NCBI GenBank assembly: GCA_031281685.1
Contig: JAITFA010000012.1
Span: 1 to 11,246, forward strand
DNA length: 11,246 nt
DNA from: Treponema sp.
GTDB lineage: Bacteria; Spirochaetota; Spirochaetia; Treponematales; Breznakiellaceae
Direction of reading: 5' to 3'
A program made the translations under genes and the position numbers. The first letter of the stretch is position 1. The number at the start of each line of letters is the position of its first letter. The notes under the pieces were generated by a model that saw nothing but the letters and a program-made list of their open reading frames with translations, ran no database searches and was not told the DNA's origin. Shown in pieces: positions 7,055-11,246 of this stretch.

Positions 7055-7147
7055 ATGAATTATTGTAAGAAACAAGTCTTAAATACGCCTTATATCCCCA
7101 TGCCTAAAGGCAGGGGCTTTACGGCTCTATGTGGGTGGGTAATATGA
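7055..7147 (+). CDS. Possible small ORF of 30 codons, coupled to the next gene
   Basis: The frame encodes 30 residues beginning MNYCKKQ and ending ALCGWVI. AAGGAG (7042-7047) lies 7 nt before the ATG, one of the better ribosome sites in the window. Its TGA overlaps the next ATG in ATGA at 7144-7147, as expected for coupled translation. The second half of the frame runs through the hairpin at 7096-7117, which resembles an IS200/IS605-type transposon end. The peptide may therefore be an accident of an insertion relic that separated a good ribosome site from the original gene, or a leader peptide. No domain is recognised. Confidence 0.45.
   Translation: MNYCKKQVLNTPYIPMPKGRGFTALCGWVI
7096..7117 (+). 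mobile_element. Hairpin resembling an IS200/IS605-family right end (relic)
   Basis: CCCC-A-TGCC-TAAA-GGCA-GGGG folds into a two-part stem with one bulged A and a TAAA loop, followed by CTTTACGGC. Hairpins with a CCTAAAGG core followed by a TTTACGG- or TTTTACGC-like tail are typical of the ends of IS605/IS1341-type elements that carry tnpB. No tnpA or tnpB sequence is present, so at most this is a solo end. The likeness is from memory of the family and was not tested by alignment. Confidence 0.45.
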
Positions 7148-7449
7148 GTAAAAAAACAAACACGCTTCTTTTTATGCTGGGCGCGACTGTATTTAATGTG
7201 CTGATCACCATAATAACCTTTGTGGTGCTTTTGGTAGTATACGGCAGGTTTGTGGTTCCTCTGATCCCCAACCCTGACCCTGAAAACCCGAATCCAGTCA
7301 TTGCCTGGGGCCTTCCGGTTATCTTCATCGGTTCCATAGTCCTGTCCTTTGTCCTGTACCGTTTTATCCTGAAAAAAGTCATCAAGCGGATCGACATGGA
7401 TAAATACTTTGACCCGCTTTTCTCTCGGCGACGACAGCGCAAGAACTAA
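7144..7449 (+). CDS. Small two-helix membrane protein of unknown function
   Basis: A 101-aa protein with two predicted membrane helices, at about 10-33 (LGATVFNVLITIITFVVLLV region) and 53-72 (AWGLPVIFIGSIVLSFVL region). The loop between them is Pro/Asn-rich (PNPDPENPNP). The tail is strongly basic and ends RRRQRKN, so the C-terminus is probably cytoplasmic. The ATG at 7144 is preferred over the in-frame ATG at 7129: it overlaps the stop of the small ORF, a weak GGGTGGG lies before it, and 7129 has no ribosome site. Proteins of this shape are common beside lspA-type genes in treponemes as I recall, but I do not recognise a named family. Two large palindromes follow the stop. Confidence 0.75.
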   Translation: MSKKTNTLLFMLGATVFNVLITIITFVVLLVVYGRFVVPLIPNPDPENPNPVIAWGLPVIFIGSIVLSFVLYRFILKKVIKRIDMDKYFDPLFSRRRQRKN

Positions 7450-7489
7450 AATCTCCTTATAACCATGACTCGACCGCGTTGCCGTTAAG

Positions 7490-7518
7490 GGAGTTTTGTG
7501 CGACCTGCGTAAAACTCC
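7490..7518. repeat. Inverted repeat GGAGTTTT / AAAACTCC
   Basis: Perfect 8-bp arms enclose 13 nt, part of which (GTGCG against TGCGT) can extend the stem with wobble pairs. It sits 41 nt after the stop of the small membrane protein gene and may be a mobile palindromic repeat or a first transcription stop signal. Confidence 0.55.
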
Positions 7519-7521
7519 GTA

Positions 7522-7550
7522 GCTCAAGAACCGCATTGCGGTTCTTGAGC
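7522..7550. terminator. Strong 14-bp palindrome, possible terminator
   Basis: GCTCAAGAACCGCA and TGCGGTTCTTGAGC are perfectly complementary 14-nt arms around one T, the strongest hairpin in the window. It comes 72 nt after the end of the plus-strand gene run. The following CTTATTCC is only partly T-rich, so it may instead be an RNA-stabilising or protein-binding palindrome. Confidence 0.5.
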
Positions 7551-7690
7551 CTTATTCCCAGCCGTCCGATGAACCGCTCGTTTCTCTGGTAACGCCCTCT
7601 CTCCTGTATCCCAAGCCAGCGAAAACGCTCTTTCTCCTCTAAAGCGTCAGGTACAATACCGGTTTGAGTGTCATGTATAGTACCCGGCAC

Positions 7691-7920
7691 GCCTTAGTCA
7701 GCAGGCTGACCTAGCCTTAGTCAGGTGTCTGACCTAGTCTTAGTCATGGATCAGACATAGTCTTAGTCAGAGGTCTGACCTAGCCTTAGTCAGAAATCAG
7801 ACACAGTCTTAGTCAGTGGTCTGACCTAGGCTTAGTCAGGAATCTGACCTAGCCTGAGTCAGGTATCAGACACAGCCTTAGTCAGTGGGCTGACCTAGTC
7901 TTAGTCAGGGATCAGACATA
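7691..7920. repeat. Tandem array of ten 23-bp units with dyads
   Basis: Ten contiguous units of exactly 23 bp, typified by GYCTTAGTCAG-NNNN-CTGACCTA. Six units (1, 2, 4, 6, 7, 9) keep the dyad GTCAG/CTGAC. Four (3, 5, 8, 10) end ATCAGACAYA, which breaks the inner arm. The class order a-a-b-a-b occurs twice, suggesting a 115-bp higher-order repeat. Unlike the 21-bp array, the period is not a multiple of three, so the array cannot encode a repeat protein. It lies upstream of clpB. Confidence 0.92.
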
Positions 7921-8055
7921 GCTTTAGCTGGATGGTGGTGTCAGAGACGGTGGTAGTTAGGTGTCTAACCACGCCTTAGCCGGATGGAGGTGTCAGAGAC
8001 GTGGATAGTAGCGGGCTAACCACACTTTAGCCGGATGGTGGTGTCAGAGACGTGG
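7921..8055. repeat. Three copies of a 51-52-bp repeat upstream of clpB
   Basis: Units at 7921-7972, 7973-8023 and a partial one at 8024-8055 share CCGGATGGTGGTGTCAGAGACGTGG-like cores (first 20 bases best conserved). They match the minus strand of the 3770-4125 array in core and period, but lie in the opposite orientation. Each also carries a piece that resembles the 23-bp unit with changed arms: GTTAG-GTGT-CTAAC in the first and TAGC-GG-GCTA in the second. The units therefore look like the 23-bp repeat with a 28-29-bp module inserted. Confidence 0.85.
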
Positions 8056-8073
8056 GGTCAGACGTTATAACTC

Positions 8074-8102
8074 TTGCCATAGAAATTCGCTTTTTATATA
8101 TT
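8074..8102 (+). promoter_or_regulatory. Candidate sigma-70 promoter of clpB
   Basis: TTGCCA (8074-8079) and TATATT (8097-8102) are separated by an ideal 17 nt. The -10 box ends 6 nt before the clpB ATG, so the mRNA would begin at or within a base or two of the start codon. No CIRCE operator (TTAGCACTC with its inverted copy) and no typical sigma-32 box is seen. Confidence 0.55.
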
Positions 8103-8108
8103 ATAAGT

Positions 8109-10715
8109 ATGAACTATGAAAAACTTACCATAAAAGCGCAGGAAGCGGTTCAACTGGCCACGACTCTCGCGCAGAAAAACGACCATTCTCAGGTTGAGAC
8201 AGAACACCTTTTACTCGCGCTTCTCAAGCAGGAAGACGGTATCGTGAAGCCCATTATTGAACGCCTCATCACTGATACAAGGCAGATACAAGGCGCGGTG
8301 GAGGGGCTTATTGACCAGCTTCCCAAGGTTTATGGTGAGGCAGCCCAGCTTTTCCTTTCGCAAAGCGCGTCAAAGGCGCTTGCCAAAGCTGAGGCTGAGG
8401 CTGACGCGCTCAAGGACGAGTATGTTTCCTGTGAGCATATCCTCATTGCCATAGCCCAGAGCGAGGGCAAGGCTGGCGACATACTCAAGAAGGCTGGAGT
8501 TAATCGGGACTCGCTTCTTGAGGCGCTGAAACAGATACGCGGCAACACCCGCGTTACAGACCAGAATCCAGAGGATAAGTATCAGGCGCTTGACCGCTAC
8601 TGCCGGGACCTGACATCGCTGGCGCGGCTTGAAAAGCTCGATCCAGTGATTGGCCGCGACGAGGAGATTCGCCGCGTGATGCAGGTGCTGTCCCGCAGAA
8701 CCAAGAACAACCCCGTGCTTATCGGCGAGCCGGGCGTGGGCAAAACCGCCATTGCCGAGGGGCTGGCGCGGCGTATCGTGGCTGGCGATGTGCCGGAGGG
8801 ACTTAAAGGTAAGCGGCTTCTGTCGCTGGATTTGGGCGCGCTGGTTGCTGGCGCGAAGTTCCGGGGAGAGTTTGAGGAGCGACTCAAGGCGGTAATTCAC
8901 GAGATTCAGGCGTCTGACGGCAAGATTATTCTCTTCATTGACGAATTACATACCCTGGTCGGCGCGGGCGCTGCTGAGGGCGCGACCGACGCTTCTAACC
9001 TGCTCAAACCAGCGCTGGCACGGGGCGAACTGCGCTGTATTGGCGCGACCACGCTTGACGAATACCGTAAATATATTGAGAAAGACGCTGCCCTTGAGCG
9101 GCGTTTCCAGCAGGTCTTCACGCCGGAACCATCGGTTGAGGACACTATCGCCATACTGCGCGGCTTGAAAGAACGCTATGAGGTACACCACGGCGTGCGT
9201 ATCAAGGACGAGGCGCTGGTTGCGGCGGCAACGCTTTCCAATCGCTATATCACCAGCCGCTTTTTACCGGACAAAGCCATTGACTTGGTGGATGAGGCGG
9301 CGAGCCGGCTCAAGATGGAACTGGACAGCCGTCCCACAGACATCGACAAGCTGGAACGCCGGCTATTGCAGCTTTCGATTGAGCAGCAGGCGCTCCAGAA
9401 AGAAGAAGACAACGCCTCGCGGGAACGACTCGGCAAGCTGGACAAAGAGATAGCCAACCTCAGCTCAGAACGGGACGCTATGAAGGCGAAGTGGGACAAC
9501 GAGAAGCAGGACATTGAGAAGATACGCAGCCTGAAACAGCGTATCGAAGAGCTAAAAATTGAAGAAACCCGTTATGAACGGGAGGGAAACCTTGCCAAAG
9601 CCGCGGAAGTGAAGCATGGCAGGATTCCATCCGCACAGAAGGAACTGGCCGCGCTCACTGATCAAATCGAAGCCAAGCGCGGGGAAACCTCGCTCCTGCG
9701 TGAGGAAGTGAGTGAAGACGACATTGCCCAAGTAGTGTCCACATGGACCGGTATTCCGGTCTCAAAGATGCTGTCCGGCGAACTGCAAAAGTATCTTGAC
9801 CTTGAAAAGGTGCTGATGCGGCGGGTAGTTGGTCAGGAACGCGCTGTGAGCGCGGTTGCTGACGCCATAAGGCGGAACAAGGCGGGTCTGTCCGATGCCA
9901 GCCGGCCCTTGGGTTCCTTCCTGTTTCTGGGACCTACCGGCGTGGGCAAAACCGAGCTTGCCAAGACCCTTGCCGACTTTTTGTTTAATGACGAGAAGGC
10001 GCTCACCCGTATCGACATGAGCGAGTATGGCGAAAAGCACTCGGTAAGTCGCCTCATCGGAGCGCCGCCCGGATATGTGGGTTATGAGCAGGGCGGTCAG
10101 CTTACCGAAGCGGTACGCCGCAGACCCTACAGCGTGATTCTCTTTGACGAAATCGAGAAGGCTCATCCTGAAGTGTTTAACGTGTTTCTGCAAATCCTTG
10201 ACGACGGCAGGCTCACCGATGGACAAGGGCGCGTGGTTGACTTTAAGAACGTCATCATCATCCAGACCAGCAACCTCGGTTCCGACCTTATTCTTGAGGC
10301 AAAGCCCACTGACGATATTCAAGCCACACTCAAGGAACTGTTGAAACAGTATTTTAAGCCGGAGTTTCTGAACCGCATTGACGAGACCGTGATCTTTAAC
10401 CGTCTTGGCAAAGGGAAGATCGGCAAAATCGTGGACATCCAGTTGACCCACCTTTGCGCCCGCCTTGCCGAGCGCAAAATCAGCCTCAGTCTCACGCCTG
10501 CGGCAAAAGCCCTGCTTGCCGAGCGCGGCTATGACCCGCTCTTTGGCGCTCGCCCTCTCAAGCGGACCATACAGTCTTTGCTGGAAAACCCGCTTGCCAA
10601 GGCCATTATTGCCAGCAAGATTCGGGACAGCGACCGCGTTGTGGTGGATGCCGGCGCAAACGGGCTTGTGTTTAAGAAAGATTCTCTGACACAAGTGGCA
10701 GGGAATCTTTCTTGA
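8109..10715 (+). CDS. clpB: ATP-dependent disaggregase ClpB
   Basis: An 868-aa Hsp100 chaperone that, with DnaK, threads aggregated proteins through its hexameric pore in the cytoplasm. Domains in order: Clp N-domain (about 1-145), first AAA+ module with Walker A GEPGVGKT (206-213) and Walker B IILFIDE (273-279), coiled-coil middle domain (about 405-530), and second AAA+ module with Walker A GPTGVGKT (608-615), pore loop GYVGYE (655-660) and Walker B VILFDE (676-681). The middle domain and lack of a zinc finger or ClpP-binding tripeptide distinguish it from ClpA and ClpC. Length is normal for the family. The ATG at 8109 starts the conserved N-domain ([13 protein letters not shown]); the frame extends upstream to 8052 but that part is not ClpB-like. 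No ribosome site precedes it, which fits a leaderless message. Confidence 0.96.
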   Translation: MNYEKLTIKAQEAVQLATTLAQKNDHSQVETEHLLLALLKQEDGIVKPIIERLITDTRQIQGAVEGLIDQLPKVYGEAAQLFLSQSASKALAKAEAEADALKDEYVSCEHILIAIAQSEGKAGDILKKAGVNRDSLLEALKQIRGNTRVTDQNPEDKYQALDRYCRDLTSLARLEKLDPVIGRDEEIRRVMQVLSRRTKNNPVLIGEPGVGKTAIAEGLARRIVAGDVPEGLKGKRLLSLDLGALVAGAKFRGEFEERLKAVIHEIQASDGKIILFIDELHTLVGAGAAEGATDASNLLKPALARGELRCIGATTLDEYRKYIEKDAALERRFQQVFTPEPSVEDTIAILRGLKERYEVHHGVRIKDEALVAAATLSNRYITSRFLPDKAIDLVDEAASRLKMELDSRPTDIDKLERRLLQLSIEQQALQKEEDNASRERLGKLDKEIANLSSERDAMKAKWDNEKQDIEKIRSLKQRIEELKIEETRYEREGNLAKAAEVKHGRIPSAQKELAALTDQIEAKRGETSLLREEVSEDDIAQVVSTWTGIPVSKMLSGELQKYLDLEKVLMRRVVGQERAVSAVADAIRRNKAGLSDASRPLGSFLFLGPTGVGKTELAKTLADFLFNDEKALTRIDMSEYGEKHSVSRLIGAPPGYVGYEQGGQLTEAVRRRPYSVILFDEIEKAHPEVFNVFLQILDDGRLTDGQGRVVDFKNVIIIQTSNLGSDLILEAKPTDDIQATLKELLKQYFKPEFLNRIDETVIFNRLGKGKIGKIVDIQLTHLCARLAERKISLSLTPAAKALLAERGYDPLFGARPLKRTIQSLLENPLAKAIIASKIRDSDRVVVDAGANGLVFKKDSLTQVAGNLS
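10677..10710. terminator. Bidirectional terminator overlapping the clpB 3' end
   Basis: AAAGATTC (10677-10684) pairs with GAATCTTT (10703-10710), and the stem continues inward through CTG/CAG and CAC/GTG. T-rich bases follow on the plus strand, and the A-rich left arm gives a T-run on the minus strand. It lies inside the last codons of clpB, 18 bp from the end of the convergent chemotaxis receptor gene, and probably serves both. Confidence 0.65.
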
Positions 10716-10727
10716 AGCCATGTCTTT

Positions 10728-11246
10728 TCATGTAACCTTGAATCGGGAAACTTCAGTTATAAGCTGCTCTATCTGCTTCTTGTTCTCAACGCTTATGTCG
10801 TTCACCCGGTTCACCGCCGTGTCTATCTGCTCAGCGCCGCTGGCTATCTCCTGTATTCCGTTCCCTATCTCCTCGGTGAGCCGCTCAAGGGTCTTGCTCT
10901 CCCGTATCACTTCCCGGCTGTTCCCCAGCATACCCGTAGCATGCCCTTTCACTTCCCCGGAAATCGCGTTCAGATTACCTATGGTCTCCAGTATGGCTTT
11001 GCTCCCGGTTTCCTGCTCTTCCATGGCCACGCGGACATTCGACTCCTGATCCGTTACGGTCTTTACCCCTTCGCTTATGGCCTCAAAGTTTCGCAACACC
11101 TCACTCGTGGACGTAGTGATCTTATCTATAGAGTCTTTGATCTTCTTCAACACCTCGCTTATGGTCTTTGATTGCGCTGAAGAAGACTCCGCCAGCTTGC
11201 GTATCTCCCCGGCGACTACCGCAAAGCCCCTGCCCGCTTCCCCGGC
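10728..11246 (-). CDS. Methyl-accepting chemotaxis protein, C-terminal part (cut by window edge)
   Basis: The last 172 residues of a chemotaxis receptor; the start lies beyond the right edge. The first visible residues AGEAGRGFAVVAGEIRKLAE are the end of the highly conserved signalling tip that contacts CheA and CheW. The rest is a long antiparallel coiled-coil return helix with Glu/Gln/Ser-rich faces (for example AMEEQETGSKAI) suitable for adaptation methylation. The protein ends EVSRFKVT, with no NWETF-like CheR/CheB tether. An apparent start at 11153 is only an internal Met/Leu-rich position: the frame is open to the edge and conserved beyond it. It is convergent with clpB, with 12 bp between the stops. 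The ligand cannot be inferred. Confidence 0.93.
   Translation of the reverse strand, partial: AGEAGRGFAVVAGEIRKLAESSSAQSKTISEVLKKIKDSIDKITTSTSEVLRNFEAISEGVKTVTDQESNVRVAMEEQETGSKAILETIGNLNAISGEVKGHATGMLGNSREVIRESKTLERLTEEIGNGIQEIASGAEQIDTAVNRVNDISVENKKQIEQLITEVSRFKVT

Larger units (their letters stand above)
7450..7690. other. Intergenic stretch with two palindromes and an unsupported minus-strand frame
   Basis: After the membrane protein gene there is no supported plus-strand gene. The hairpins at 7490-7518 and 7522-7550 lie in the first half. A minus-strand frame with a GTG start runs from 7690 to 7457 (77 codons, hydrophilic, Arg-rich). It has no ribosome site, no recognised domain, and reads straight through both palindromes, so I do not call it a gene. 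Confidence 0.5.

Noticed and set aside
7457..7690. 77-codon minus-strand gene with a GTG start
   Set aside because: It reads through two palindromes, lacks a ribosome site and resembles no family I know.
8052..8108. Longer clpB N-terminus
   Set aside because: The extra 19 residues run through the promoter and the repeat end, are not ClpB-like, and conserved N-domain sequence begins at 8109.
8041..8108. CIRCE or sigma-32 heat-shock control of clpB
   Set aside because: No TTAGCACTC inverted pair and no CCCCAT-type -10 is present; the sequence fits a housekeeping promoter better.
9762..10721. 319-codon minus-strand frame antisense to clpB
   Set aside because: It lies wholly within the conserved second AAA+ module of clpB and arises from codon bias; no ribosome site or domain supports it.

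Overview
The window looks like a spirochaete chromosome, most likely a Treponema and possibly one of the gut clade. The grounds are a double cyclic-nucleotide-binding-domain regulator, a typical methyl-accepting chemotaxis protein tail, moderate-GC coding DNA and a family 9 glycoside hydrolase that suits a plant-fibre gut. The genus is an inference from protein style, not from a marker gene. There is no rRNA or tRNA, no CRISPR array and no complete mobile element.

Layout. Positions 19-396 hold an 18-unit array of 21-bp repeats, followed by a 340-bp stretch without a credible gene. On the minus strand a regulator with two cNMP-binding domains (3656-2418) is followed after 59 bp by a GH9 glycanase without a signal peptide (2358-739). 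Positions 3657-4173 are intergenic and filled by a 51-bp repeat array. A plus-strand run then carries a membrane-anchored, probably inactive alpha/beta-hydrolase-like protein (4174-5598), a Nif3-family metal protein overlapping it by 4 bp (5595-6356), lspA (6398-6985), a 30-codon small ORF containing a transposon-end-like hairpin (7055-7147) and a two-helix membrane protein (7144-7449). Positions 7450-8108 contain two strong palindromes, ten 23-bp repeats and three copies of a 51-52-bp repeat. clpB follows (8109-10715), then a bidirectional terminator and the 3' end of a chemotaxis receptor gene on the minus strand, cut by the window edge.

How the genes fit. The regulator and GH9 gene probably form one transcription unit, which would link a cAMP- or cGMP-type signal to cytoplasmic oligosaccharide use. 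The plus-strand run is an envelope and housekeeping cluster. lspA supplies the lipoprotein signal peptidase that lipoprotein-rich spirochaetes need. clpB stands alone as the heat-stress disaggregase.

The most unusual content is the intergenic DNA. Three arrays of different period (21, 51 and 23 bp) fill most of the longer gaps. In the 21-bp and 23-bp arrays the arm sequences vary but keep their complementarity, and both use a TGACCTA-like connector. One 51-bp family occurs in opposite orientations on the two sides of the 4.17-7.45 kb gene run. The three genes that begin just beyond arrays (the regulator, the 474-aa protein and clpB) have no convincing ribosome binding site and carry -10-like boxes only 6-8 nt before the start codon, which suggests leaderless mRNAs.
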